Notes under the pieces: model-generated
What the model was told of the DNA's origin: nothing
Databases searched by the model: none
What the model saw: the letters and a program-made list of their open reading frames with translations, nothing else
Translations under genes and position numbers: made by a program
DNA from: Bacilli bacterium
Lineage (GTDB): Bacteria; Bacillota; Bacilli; Paenibacillales; NBRC-103111
Assembly: GCA_028287395.1 (NCBI GenBank)
Contig: JAQBPR010000011.1
Coordinates: 1 to 64,000 of the forward strand
Direction of reading: 5' to 3'
Length of the DNA: 64,000 nucleotides
Shown: one piece after another, positions 42,560 through 52,604 of the stretch
Position numbering within the stretch: position 1 is the first letter of the stretch
How the letters are laid out: each line of letters starts with the position of its first letter

Positions 42560-43003
42560 ATGTCAATTAAACAACAATTAACAGAAGACATGAAAACAGC
42601 CATGCGAGCTAAAGACCGAACACTTTTAGGTATTATCCGCATGGTTAAGAATGAAATCGACAAGCGTGAAATAGATACACGCAAAGAATTAACGGATGCT
42701 GAAGCAATTGATGCGATTACCAGTTATAAAAAAGTGGTTAATCAACAGCTTGAATATGCAGTCCAAGCAAACGATCAAGAAAGAATAGATGAATTTAATA
42801 ACGAGCTTGAAGTGGTTAGCTCCTACTTGCCTAAACAATTATCCGAGCAAGAGGTTGAAGAAGTTATCCAAACCTTGATCAATGCCAATGGATTCAGCGG
42901 GGTAAAAGATAAAGGTAACTTAATGAAATTGCTTATGCCTGAAGTTAAAGGTAAGGCAGATGGTAAATTAGTTAGTGACCTGGTTGCTAAATTGCTTGGG
43001 TAA
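42560..43003 (+). CDS. yqeY: GatB/YqeY domain-containing protein
   Basis: MSIKQQLTEDMKTAMRAKDRTLLGIIRMVKNEIDKREID; YLPKQLSEQEVEEVI. Confidence 0.95.
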   Translation: MSIKQQLTEDMKTAMRAKDRTLLGIIRMVKNEIDKREIDTRKELTDAEAIDAITSYKKVVNQQLEYAVQANDQERIDEFNNELEVVSSYLPKQLSEQEVEEVIQTLINANGFSGVKDKGNLMKLLMPEVKGKADGKLVSDLVAKLLG

Positions 43004-43020
43004 CTAAAATCAATCTATCT

Positions 43021-43046
43021 AACACTCCTAGCGGGGTGTTTTTTTG
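43021..43046 (+). terminator. Rho-independent terminator after yqeY
   Basis: AACACTCC-TAGC-GGGGTGTT followed by TTTTTT. Confidence 0.8.
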
Positions 43047-43139
43047 TTTTCATAAATCACAGCGTCACAGCATATTTTGTAAGGATGCCTAAAGAAGAGG
43101 TTTGTGATGCAAGATTGGCTGGCATAGGAGTTGAGGGTC

Positions 43140-43430
43140 ATGGGGCGCTTTCGGAAAAAATTAAATCAATGGACAGCTCAAGTGATCGACCTGCCTCCCG
43201 ATGTTATGCTGGATATTCCACGAATGACAATGGTTGGAAACATCAGGTTATATATTGAAAACCATCGCGGGATTGTACATTTTTCCGAAGATAGGCTGAA
43301 GCTGGCTCTGAGCAATGGATTTTTAGAGTTAAATGGCAAGGAATTGGTCGTTCGTGCCATTTCTGCGGAGGAAATATTAATCGAGGGCCTTATTAGTGAG
43401 CTTAAATATATGATGAACGAAAAAAGGTGA
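43140..43430 (+). CDS. yqfC: Sporulation protein YqfC
   Basis: LPPDVMLDIPRMTMVGNIRLYIENHRGI; next to yqfD. Confidence 0.93.
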   Translation: MGRFRKKLNQWTAQVIDLPPDVMLDIPRMTMVGNIRLYIENHRGIVHFSEDRLKLALSNGFLELNGKELVVRAISAEEILIEGLISELKYMMNEKR

Positions 43431-43434
43431 TGAG

Positions 43435-44619
43435 ATGCAGCCACAATTGAAGTTTTGGAGAGGGTATGTGACGGTTGAATTGAAGGGGAAGCAAATTGAA
43501 GCTTTGCTAAATCTGGCCGCAGCGCAAAGATTATACATATGGAATATACGCATAAAAGCTGCTGAAACAGCTGAGTTTACGATTTTATTGCAGCACTTTT
43601 TTCAGTTGCGACCTTTACTTCGTAAGACGGAATGTCGGATTCACGTCTTACGACGATATGGGGCACCGTTTTTTTTGGACAAAGTGGGTGCTCATAAGTT
43701 TCTTGTGGCAGGAATAGCGATATTCGTTACTTTGCTTTTTGTGATGTCCTCTCTCATTTGGCAGGTAAAGGTGGAAGGAAATGAAAAAATAAAAACATCG
43801 GACATATTGGAGATTGCTAAGCGCCAAGGTATCCATCCGCTGCAGTGGAAATTCAAACTGGGTAATGCGGAGAACCTTTCGCGGGAAATGCACCGTCAAC
43901 TGCCAGAGGCTTCATGGGTAGGTGTGCAAGTGCAGGGTGCACAATTAATTATCAAAGTAGTTGAAGCTGCGTTACCTGAAGCAAAGCCATTGTTGAATCC
44001 TCGCCATTTAGTCGCCTCGACAAATGCAATAGTGACGGAAATTTTGGCAGAAAAGGGAAAGCCTATGGTCAAGGTCCATGCTTTTGTGCGCAAAGGGGAC
44101 GTGCTTATCTCTGGTGTAATTGGAAATGAGCAAAATCAACAAGTTGTTGTCGCGAAAGGCAGTGTCAAGGGGATTGTTTGGTATACTTCTAAAATTGAAA
44201 TACCGCTTGTTTTAAGCCAGAATACATATACAGGGGAAACCGCTAAGCGGTTTTATTTGGTAGTGGGCAATCGTGCTTTACAATTAACCGGCTATCGGCA
44301 AAAATCCTTTGCACATTTTACGACGCTAAGCAATAGAAAAACAATGAGCTGGCGAGAATGGTCATTACCTATAGGTTGGATAAAAGAAAGTTTCCTAGAG
44401 ACCAATAAAGTCGAGCAGACCATAACGCAGAAAGATGCAGTAAGCATTGGAATGGAACGGGCTCAAGCAAATATTTTACACGACGTGGACGTTAATGCAA
44501 GAATTACCGCACAAAAAATTTTGCATGAAAGGTTGGAGAATGGTAAAGTTTATATGGAAGTACATTTTGAAGTTGAGCAGTCTATCACGCAAGAACAGCC
44601 GATCATCCAAGGAGAATGA
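43435..44619 (+). CDS. yqfD: Sporulation protein YqfD
   Basis: YqfD-like, single TM near residues 90-110; synteny yqfC-yqfD-phoH. Confidence 0.94.
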   Translation: MQPQLKFWRGYVTVELKGKQIEALLNLAAAQRLYIWNIRIKAAETAEFTILLQHFFQLRPLLRKTECRIHVLRRYGAPFFLDKVGAHKFLVAGIAIFVTLLFVMSSLIWQVKVEGNEKIKTSDILEIAKRQGIHPLQWKFKLGNAENLSREMHRQLPEASWVGVQVQGAQLIIKVVEAALPEAKPLLNPRHLVASTNAIVTEILAEKGKPMVKVHAFVRKGDVLISGVIGNEQNQQVVVAKGSVKGIVWYTSKIEIPLVLSQNTYTGETAKRFYLVVGNRALQLTGYRQKSFAHFTTLSNRKTMSWREWSLPIGWIKESFLETNKVEQTITQKDAVSIGMERAQANILHDVDVNARITAQKILHERLENGKVYMEVHFEVEQSITQEQPIIQGE

Positions 44620-45596
44620 AATCTTTGATTAATAACCCGCAGACCGTTAAAATTCCATTGAAAAATACAACAGAAGCCATATTGCTGTTTGGTCCGCAGG
44701 ATAAGTTTTTGCATTTAATCGAAAAACAGACAGATGCGCAAATTTTTTCGCGGGAAGCCGATCTTGTCATTCAAGGGGAAGCAGCGGAAGTGGAGACGCT
44801 GCAGCAGCTTTTTCAAGTTTTGTTGGAATTGATTCGCAATCAATATGTCATTTCGGAACGCGATGTTGCATATGCATTGGAATTGTCAAAAAAAATGCAA
44901 ACGGATCAGCTTTTGGAGCTATTTCGCGGTGAACTCGCGTTAACGCATAAAGGCAGACCGATTCGGATTAAAACGATTGGACAAAAGCAATATGTTTCCC
45001 GCATCCGTCTCTCAGATATTGTTTTTGGCATTGGCCCTGCGGGAACCGGTAAAACGTATTTAGCTGTCGTTTTAGCCGTGGTTGCGTTGAAGGAAGGCAA
45101 AGTTAAGCGCATTGTGCTCACTCGCCCTGCAGTTGAAGCAGGCGAAAGCTTGGGCTTCCTACCGGGCGATTTGCAGGAAAAGGTAGATCCTTATTTACGA
45201 CCGTTATATGATGCGCTTAATGATGTGCTTGGCCCCGAGCAAGTGGCTAAGTCGTTGGAGCGAGGCCTAATTGAGATAGCGCCGCTTGCTTATATGCGAG
45301 GCAGGACACTTGATGATTCCTTCATCATTCTGGACGAAGCTCAGAATTCAACGCCAGAGCAAATGAAGATGTTTCTTACTCGTCTTGGCTTTGGTTCCAA
45401 AATGGTGATTACTGGAGATGTAACGCAGATTGATTTGCCACGCGGAAAGAAGTCGGGATTAATCGAAGCAGAGCGCATTTTACGGGATGTGGAGGAGATT
45501 GGTTTCATTTATTTTTCCGAGCAGGATGTTGTGCGTCATACGTTGGTACAAAAAATCATTATCGCTTATAATGAAGACACGGAACGGCACGGATAA
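44616..45596 (+). CDS. phoH: PhoH family ATPase
   Basis: FGIGPAGTGKTYLAV Walker A; FIILDEAQNSTPEQMKMFLTRLGF Walker B. Confidence 0.96.
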   Translation: MKSLINNPQTVKIPLKNTTEAILLFGPQDKFLHLIEKQTDAQIFSREADLVIQGEAAEVETLQQLFQVLLELIRNQYVISERDVAYALELSKKMQTDQLLELFRGELALTHKGRPIRIKTIGQKQYVSRIRLSDIVFGIGPAGTGKTYLAVVLAVVALKEGKVKRIVLTRPAVEAGESLGFLPGDLQEKVDPYLRPLYDALNDVLGPEQVAKSLERGLIEIAPLAYMRGRTLDDSFIILDEAQNSTPEQMKMFLTRLGFGSKMVITGDVTQIDLPRGKKSGLIEAERILRDVEEIGFIYFSEQDVVRHTLVQKIIIAYNEDTERHG

Positions 45597-45616
45597 AAGA
45601 GGGGGCTTAAGCTTCT

Positions 45617-47842
45617 ATGACCCGAAACGAAGTGTCCACAGATGAAAAATATACTTATCGGCTGACGGGCTGGAAATATAGCTCGGTTATCCGTCTTTTT
45701 TTATTTTTCATCCTTATGCTCCTTTTTTACTTCTCATTATCGGGAAAGCTTGTACCGCAAACCTATGATATAAAGCCTGACACACTGAGTCCAAAAATAA
45801 TTTTAGCGCCCAAGCAGATAGAGGATTCAATCGATACGGAAAAAGCTAAAGAAGAGGCAGTTGCAAAAATACAGACGGTTTATCAAAATGTCCCGATTAA
45901 AAATGAACAGGTAGTAGGAACTGTATTTGACAAGCTTATACAAAACAATGCGTTATCCGAAAAAATGATGAATTTTGATCAAAAAGTAAGCCTTTACCGC
46001 GTTGTAATCCCTTCTATCATGCAAGATTACATGGATCAATTTATCGCGGATTCAATTAAAAATGGGCAATACAGCGAACCTTTCCTTACTGAAATGAAGA
46101 CGAAGCTCAACGAGCAGCAATATAAAATTTCAGAGGAAACTTATTTTAAGCTGCCTCGGTTTAGTAAAGAAGATTTAAATGCGATGGAGCAAGTAACCAA
46201 AAGTATTGTGAATCAATTGGTAACCGATTCTATTCTCGATGCCCAAACGGCAAGAGCAAAAGTAACTGAATTGGTGAATTCGTCTGATTTATCGCAACCC
46301 ACTTCACGAGAGGTTGTACAGGAAATTGCCAGATTTGCGATTACAGCCAACAAATTTCTGGATACTAAAGGCACGGATGATGCGCGAGTGAAGGCAAGAG
46401 ATGATACGAAGCCGATTTATTTTAACAAAAACGATGTCTTGGTGGCTAAAAACCAACTGATTACGACCGAGATTTATAATCGCTTAAAAAGCTTGGATTT
46501 ATTAAAAAGTAAAGCGAGTTATTTAGCGCAAGTCGGTTTATTGCTTTTAGCTGCATTGTTCGTGCTGATCCTCTATTTATTTATTCGTCAAAGTAAACTC
46601 CCGATCCGTGAAAATAACAGTCAATTGCTGATGTTCGTTATTATTTTCATTCTTAATATCGCCGTGATGCGGATTATTGCGCTTGGGGAAAGCCTGGACT
46701 ACCCTTATATTGGCTTTATCGCTCCAGTTGCTTTGGGTAGTATCTTAATGATGATTTTACTGGACGCTCCGCTTGCTTACATATCGGCGCTTTTATTCAG
46801 CATTGCGGGAAGTATTATTTTCAATAATGACCAGACTCAAATGTTTGATTTTCGTTATGGATTTATCGGCTTGGTCGTTTGTTATGCTTCTATGTTTGCG
46901 CTAAATCGGGCAAGTCAACGATTGACGATACTTCGGGCCGGCATAGCGAACTCCGTATTTTCCGTTATTGCTATTGGTTCCTTGCTTTTATTGGACAATC
47001 ATTATACCTTGAAAGAAATGACGTTCGCGCTTTCTTTTGCCGCGGCGGGTGGCGTATTAACTTCGGTGCTTGTTATTGGGATTTTGCCTTTTTTTGAAAC
47101 ATCGTTTGGGATTCTCTCCCCTTTGAAATTGATTGAGCTCTCGAATCCCAATATCTCCTTGCTTCGTAAGCTGCTTACCGAGACACCCGGCACTTATCAC
47201 CATAGTATTATGGTCGGTAATTTGTCGGAAGCAGCGGCAGAATCCATCGGAGTGGACGGACTTTTGTGCAGAGTAGGGTCTTATTATCATGATATTGGTA
47301 AAACAAGGCGACCCAGCTATTTTATTGAAAATCAGACGAATATGGAAAACCCCCATGATTTTATTGAGCCGAGCCTAAGTAAATCCATCATTATCGCTCA
47401 CGCTCGTGAAGGTGCTGAGATGCTCAAAGAGCATCATATTCCCAAGCCGATCCGCGATATTGCTGAACAGCATCATGGCACAACGCTGCTTAAATATTTC
47501 TACCATAAGGCGCAGCAAAAGCAGGACGAGTCTGGGAGCGGCTCTATCGATGAAGCAGAGTATCGTTATCCGGGACCCAAGGCGCAATCGAAGGAAGCAG
47601 CGATAGTCGGCATAGCTGATTGTGTGGAGGCGGCGGTGCGTTCATTGCGCAACCCAACCATGGAACAGATTGATTTAATGGTCGAGAAGATTATTAAAGA
47701 TCGTTTAGAGGATGGTCAATTTAACGATTGCGATCTGACGTTGAAAGAATTAGATACAATCAGTAAAGCATTGCGTCAAACGCTTCTCGGTATTTTTCAT
47801 TCGCGCATTGAGTATCCAAGCGACTTGCCGAAAAGTAGTTAG
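45617..47842 (+). CDS. pgpH: 7TM-HD domain protein (YqfF/PgpH family c-di-AMP phosphodiesterase)
   Basis: TPGTYHHSIMVGNLSEAAAESIG, YYHDIGKTRRPSYFIENQ HD motif after TM segments. Confidence 0.93.
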   Translation: MTRNEVSTDEKYTYRLTGWKYSSVIRLFLFFILMLLFYFSLSGKLVPQTYDIKPDTLSPKIILAPKQIEDSIDTEKAKEEAVAKIQTVYQNVPIKNEQVVGTVFDKLIQNNALSEKMMNFDQKVSLYRVVIPSIMQDYMDQFIADSIKNGQYSEPFLTEMKTKLNEQQYKISEETYFKLPRFSKEDLNAMEQVTKSIVNQLVTDSILDAQTARAKVTELVNSSDLSQPTSREVVQEIARFAITANKFLDTKGTDDARVKARDDTKPIYFNKNDVLVAKNQLITTEIYNRLKSLDLLKSKASYLAQVGLLLLAALFVLILYLFIRQSKLPIRENNSQLLMFVIIFILNIAVMRIIALGESLDYPYIGFIAPVALGSILMMILLDAPLAYISALLFSIAGSIIFNNDQTQMFDFRYGFIGLVVCYASMFALNRASQRLTILRAGIANSVFSVIAIGSLLLLDNHYTLKEMTFALSFAAAGGVLTSVLVIGILPFFETSFGILSPLKLIELSNPNISLLRKLLTETPGTYHHSIMVGNLSEAAAESIGVDGLLCRVGSYYHDIGKTRRPSYFIENQTNMENPHDFIEPSLSKSIIIAHAREGAEMLKEHHIPKPIRDIAEQHHGTTLLKYFYHKAQQKQDESGSGSIDEAEYRYPGPKAQSKEAAIVGIADCVEAAVRSLRNPTMEQIDLMVEKIIKDRLEDGQFNDCDLTLKELDTISKALRQTLLGIFHSRIEYPSDLPKSS

Positions 47843-47870
47843 TGTGTATCTTTAAAAAGGAGGAGATTAT

Positions 47871-48350
47871 ATGAGTTTAACTTTGGAATGGAGCAACGAA
47901 CAAGAAGCCTATGCGATTCAGCCATCTCTGATTGAAACATTAGAGAAATTGCTGCTGCTTGCCGGGCAGCAAGAAGATGTCTCCGCTGGTGAAGTAGCGC
48001 TTAGCTTCGTGACGGATGAAGAAATTCACCAATTGAATAAACAATATCGCAGCATCGATCGGCCAACAGATGTTCTTTCTTTTTCTATGCGGGAAATGGG
48101 AGAGGATGAAATCGAAATTGTTTATGATGAAATGGCAAATATGGACCCATTGGGTGATATAATCATATCTATGCCTCGAGCAATCGCGCAAAGCCAAGAA
48201 TATGGTCACTCCGTGGAGAGAGAAATCGGATTTTTATTTGTGCATGGTTTTTTGCATTTAATGGGTTATGACCACGGGAATGAAGCAGACGAGAAAGCAA
48301 TGTTTGCAAAGCAAGAGCAAATACTGCAACAAGCTGGATTAACAAGATGA
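47871..48350 (+). CDS. ybeY: rRNA maturation RNase YbeY
   Basis: HGFLHLMGYDHGNEADEKAMF zinc motif. Confidence 0.97.
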   Translation: MSLTLEWSNEQEAYAIQPSLIETLEKLLLLAGQQEDVSAGEVALSFVTDEEIHQLNKQYRSIDRPTDVLSFSMREMGEDEIEIVYDEMANMDPLGDIIISMPRAIAQSQEYGHSVEREIGFLFVHGFLHLMGYDHGNEADEKAMFAKQEQILQQAGLTR

Positions 48351-49039
48351 AAGCGGCCTTGAGATGGCTTAGAAGCTTCCGCTTTGCTTATGAAGGCTTA
48401 CAGTATGCTTTGGCTACTCAGCGCAACATGAAGTTTCACTTTTTTATTTCGTTCGTTGCACTCACTTCGGCATTATTATTTCGTATTTCTAAGGTAGAAA
48501 TATTATTTATTATTCTCGCCATTACGCTTGTCATTATGACGGAACTAATCAATACTGCTGTTGAAAAAACAGTCGATCTTGCCATGCCAGAGCAGCATCC
48601 GTTAGCTAAAGTTGCCAAGGATCTAGCTGCTGCTTCGGTTTTAGTCGCCGCTGTTTTTGCGGTAATAGTAGGGACCATTGTATTTTATACACCCATCAGC
48701 CATTGGTTTCATCATGAGAAAAGCATTAAAGCAACCATTACATCAGATTCGGTATGGCTGTATTTAGCGCTTGTGATCGTGACGGTCATTGTGATGGAAA
48801 CCCGGTTTTCCCATAGCAGACGTTTGCGACCGAGCTTATGGATGGCGATCGCATTTTCCTTGTCCACCTTAATTACCTTATTAACCACAAACACACTGGT
48901 GTCGATACTCGCTTATAGTTTATCAATTTTATTTATGATTATGCTGTACGAGAAAAAGAATCGACCGTTATCCGTTTCCATATTCGGGGCATTTATTGGT
49001 TGTGCAATTACGATATTAGCTTTTTATTTGAACCATTAA
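48347..49039 (+). CDS. dgkA: Undecaprenol/diacylglycerol kinase with additional C-terminal membrane region
   Basis: ELINTAVEKTVDLAMPEQHPLAKVAKDLAAASVL; extra roughly 105-aa C-terminal region with TM segments. Confidence 0.92.
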   Translation: MKAALRWLRSFRFAYEGLQYALATQRNMKFHFFISFVALTSALLFRISKVEILFIILAITLVIMTELINTAVEKTVDLAMPEQHPLAKVAKDLAAASVLVAAVFAVIVGTIVFYTPISHWFHHEKSIKATITSDSVWLYLALVIVTVIVMETRFSHSRRLRPSLWMAIAFSLSTLITLLTTNTLVSILAYSLSILFMIMLYEKKNRPLSVSIFGAFIGCAITILAFYLNH

Positions 49040-49459
<420 letters not shown>

Positions 49460-49474
49460 AATTGGAGGCATATT

Positions 49475-50371
49475 ATGCAAAAAAAATACAAATCGGGCTT
49501 CGTCTCAATCATTGGCCGCCCTAACGTTGGAAAATCAACTTTACTCAATCAAGTCGTCGGTCAAAAGGTTGCGATAATGTCGGACAAGCCGCAAACAACG
49601 CGCAATAAAATCCATGGTGTATACACTACGGACACTACACAAATTGTTTTTCTGGATACACCTGGTATTCACAAGCCTCAATCCAAGCTAGGAAACTATA
49701 TGATGAAAGTAGCGGAAAGTACATTTCGCGAAGTAGACGCGATTCTCTTTTTGGTAGATGTCGTAGAAGGCATTGGCGGCGGAGATCGGTACATTATTGA
49801 GCAATTGCAAACGGTGAAAACACCGGTTATACTGGTTTTGAATAAAATCGATCAGGTGCATCCGGAAGCATTATTGCCAGTGATTGAAAAGTACAGCAAA
49901 CTGTACGATTTTGCCGAAATTATTCCCATCTCAGCACGAAATGGCAATAATGTAGCCACCTTATTGGAGCAAACTGCCAAGTATTTAGATGAAGGTCCAC
50001 AATATTACCCCGCGGATCAAGTAACGGATCATCCTGAGCAGTTCGTATGCGCAGAATTAATCCGTGAGAAGATTCTCCATCTGACCAGAGAGGAAATACC
50101 TCATTCCATTGCCGTTTCCATTGAAGATATGCGTGTTGAGAAAAATGGACTTGTGCACATTTCTGCTATCATTTACGTGGAACGTGATTCGCAAAAAGGA
50201 ATCGTTATTGGTAAGAAAGGCGAGCTGTTGAAGGAAATCGGAAAAAGAGCGCGTCACGACATAGAATCTTTACTTGGTTCAAAAACATTTCTTGAAATTT
50301 GGGTTAAGGTGCAAAAGGATTGGCGAAATCACGAACGTGTTCTACGCGAGCTTGGTTTCCGTAACGATTAA
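49475..50371 (+). CDS. era: GTPase Era
   Basis: [29 protein letters not shown]-terminal KH domain. Confidence 0.98.
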   Translation: MQKKYKSGFVSIIGRPNVGKSTLLNQVVGQKVAIMSDKPQTTRNKIHGVYTTDTTQIVFLDTPGIHKPQSKLGNYMMKVAESTFREVDAILFLVDVVEGIGGGDRYIIEQLQTVKTPVILVLNKIDQVHPEALLPVIEKYSKLYDFAEIIPISARNGNNVATLLEQTAKYLDEGPQYYPADQVTDHPEQFVCAELIREKILHLTREEIPHSIAVSIEDMRVEKNGLVHISAIIYVERDSQKGIVIGKKGELLKEIGKRARHDIESLLGSKTFLEIWVKVQKDWRNHERVLRELGFRND

Positions 50372-50409
50372 TCATTCCAATTATTGCATGGCATAGTTTA
50401 GTGACATTC

Positions 50410-50455
50410 GTACCATCCTAATTTAGAGCAGTCTGAAAATTGGGAAGGATGGTAC
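50410..50455 (+). promoter_or_regulatory. Inverted repeat overlapping the yqzL ribosome-binding region
   Basis: GTACCATCC (50410-50418) and GGATGGTAC (50447-50455), right arm 2 nt before the ATG. Confidence 0.6.
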
Positions 50456-50457
50456 AA

Positions 50458-50595
50458 ATGAGAGATTTCACTTGGAACTATTTTTCAATGACTGGAGATG
50501 TGGATGCTTACCTGCTTTATAAGGAAATAAGTTTGGATGAATCGGAAGAAGCGGATCCGGATAACGAACCCGTTGATGATTGGGATGAAGAATAG
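50458..50595 (+). CDS. yqzL: YqzL family small protein
   Basis: Manual translation MRDFTWNYFSMTGDVDAYLLYKEISLDESEEADPDNEPVDDWDEE (45 aa, below ORF cutoff); position between era and recO. Confidence 0.88.
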   Translation: MRDFTWNYFSMTGDVDAYLLYKEISLDESEEADPDNEPVDDWDEE

Positions 50596-50642
50596 TTTTG
50601 AACGGGGATTTTTGCGGTCGTCATAGGGGATGAGCAGCCGAA

Positions 50643-51389
50643 ATGTTGAACAAAGTCGAAGGCATTGTTATTCGGAGCATGGATTACGGTGAAGGCAATA
50701 AAATCATATCATTATATACACGCCATAACGGTAAAATGAGCGTTATGGTGAGAGGCGCGAAAAAAATGAATAGCCGTCTCGCTTCGGTAACACAATTGTT
50801 CACGCATGGCGAATATGTCATTTATAAATCGGGTTCCATGGGAACACTGAATCAAGGCGAATCGCTGGAAACGCATCGAAAGCTCCGTGAAAATTTGCAT
50901 ATGTCCGCTTATTCTGCTTATTTAGTGGAATTAATTGATAAAATCGTACCGGAGCATGAAATCAACGAAATGATGTTTGAACAGCTGAAAGCAAGCTTGG
51001 AAGCTTTAGAAACGGATAAGGATGCTGCGATTGTTTTACACATTATGGAGATGAAAATGCTGGCCATTGCCGGATATTTACCACAGCTGGAGGAATGCGT
51101 TAACTGCGGCACAGATCAGGGTGAGATGGCGCTTAGCATCGCTCAAGGCGGTATTTTATGCGCGGGATGCCATTCAAGGGATCCTCAAGTATTGCATATT
51201 TCCCCAGCAACCTTGAAAATGCTGCGTTTGTTCCAAAGAATGGACCTGCGCAGGCTGGGTACAATCGAAGTGAAGCCCATTACCAAGACACAATTAAAGC
51301 AATCTATGCGAGCTTATATGGATACATATATCGATGCTCGGTTGAAATCGCGCAGCTTCCTGGATCAGATGGACAAGTATGATTTGTAG
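50643..51389 (+). CDS. recO: DNA repair protein RecO
   Basis: EGIVIRSMDYGEGNKIISLYTRHNGKMSVMVRGAKK; zinc motif CVNCG...CAGC. Confidence 0.96.
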   Translation: MLNKVEGIVIRSMDYGEGNKIISLYTRHNGKMSVMVRGAKKMNSRLASVTQLFTHGEYVIYKSGSMGTLNQGESLETHRKLRENLHMSAYSAYLVELIDKIVPEHEINEMMFEQLKASLEALETDKDAAIVLHIMEMKMLAIAGYLPQLEECVNCGTDQGEMALSIAQGGILCAGCHSRDPQVLHISPATLKMLRLFQRMDLRRLGTIEVKPITKTQLKQSMRAYMDTYIDARLKSRSFLDQMDKYDL

Positions 51390-51429
51390 GTTTGACAAGG
51401 TAAAACGTATTTGATATGATGTTGCACAT

Positions 51430-51662
51430 ATATTGAAGTGAATACGACACATGGATAGGAAAAAGTAGCCAAAATCCGGGAGCAAAGCGAGTCAGGAAGC
51501 GTGTGAGCCTGATCGAACGGTTTGGTGAAAGGCGTTCCTGGAGTGTTAAACGAAGTTAAAAGCGGGTTAAACAGTGAATACGTTTAACCAATTAGGGTGG
51601 AACCGCGGGAGATAACTCTCGTCCCTATGTCTGAAATACAGACATAGGGACGAGAGTTTTTT
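51430..51662 (+). promoter_or_regulatory. T-box riboswitch of the glyQS operon
   Basis: T-box AGGGTGGAACCGCGGG (51594-51609) followed by terminator stem 51615-51657 and T tract; upstream of glyQ. Confidence 0.93.
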
Positions 51663-51667
51663 GATTT

Positions 51668-51685
51668 ATAAGAAAGTATAAGTTT
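51668..51685 (+). repeat. Partial copy of the intergenic repeat
   Basis: AAGAAAGTATAAGTTT (51670-51685) identical to 10841-10856. Confidence 0.4.
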
Positions 51686-51716
51686 GAGCTATTTTACATT
51701 TCGAGGGGGTTTTTTA

Positions 51717-52604
51717 ATGAATTTTCAGCAAATTATTTTAACCTTACAGCAATTTTGGGCAGAGCAAAACTGCATTATTGTGCAGCCTTATGATACAGAA
51801 AAAGGTGCAGGAACGATGAACCCCATGACATTTTTGCGGAGCATTGGACCTGAACCATGGAATGTTGCTTATGTAGAGCCCTCCCGCCGTCCGGCAGATG
51901 GACGCTATGGTGAAAACCCGAATCGTTTATATCAGCATCATCAATTTCAAGTCATTATAAAACCGTCACCGGATAATATTCAGGAGCTATATCTTGAAAG
52001 CTTGAAGCGCCTTGGAATTGATCCGTTGCATCATGACATTCGTTTTGTTGAGGATAATTGGGAATCACCAACATTGGGAGCTTGGGGTCTTGGTTGGGAA
52101 GTATGGCTTAATGGCATGGAAATTACGCAATTCACTTATTTTCAACAGGTAGGCGGTATTGATATGAATCCGGTTGCTGTTGAAATTACGTATGGTTTGG
52201 AAAGAATGGCCTCGTACATTCAAGAAAAAGAAAATGTTTTTGATTTGGAATGGGTGGATGGTATCACCTATGGGGATGTATTTCATCAACCAGAGTTCGA
52301 GCATTCGAAGTATACGTTTGAAATATCGGATGTAAAAATGCTCTTTACTTTGTTTGGCATGTATGAAGGAGAGGCGCGCAGAGCGCTTGAGCAGAAGCTG
52401 GTTTTCCCTGGTTTTGACTATGTGCTTAAATGCTCGCACACGTTCAATTTATTGGATGCAAGAGGAGCCATTAGTGTAACCGAACGTACTGGATATATTA
52501 TGCGCGTCCGTAATTTAGCACGTTTATGTGCGGCGACATACCTCGAAGAGCGTGAACGACTTGGCTTTCCGCTATTGAAGAAAGGAGTGGCTCAGCATGA
52601 CTAA
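51717..52604 (+). CDS. glyQ: Glycine-tRNA ligase alpha subunit
   Basis: [53 protein letters not shown]. Confidence 0.98.
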   Translation: MNFQQIILTLQQFWAEQNCIIVQPYDTEKGAGTMNPMTFLRSIGPEPWNVAYVEPSRRPADGRYGENPNRLYQHHQFQVIIKPSPDNIQELYLESLKRLGIDPLHHDIRFVEDNWESPTLGAWGLGWEVWLNGMEITQFTYFQQVGGIDMNPVAVEITYGLERMASYIQEKENVFDLEWVDGITYGDVFHQPEFEHSKYTFEISDVKMLFTLFGMYEGEARRALEQKLVFPGFDYVLKCSHTFNLLDARGAISVTERTGYIMRVRNLARLCAATYLEERERLGFPLLKKGVAQHD

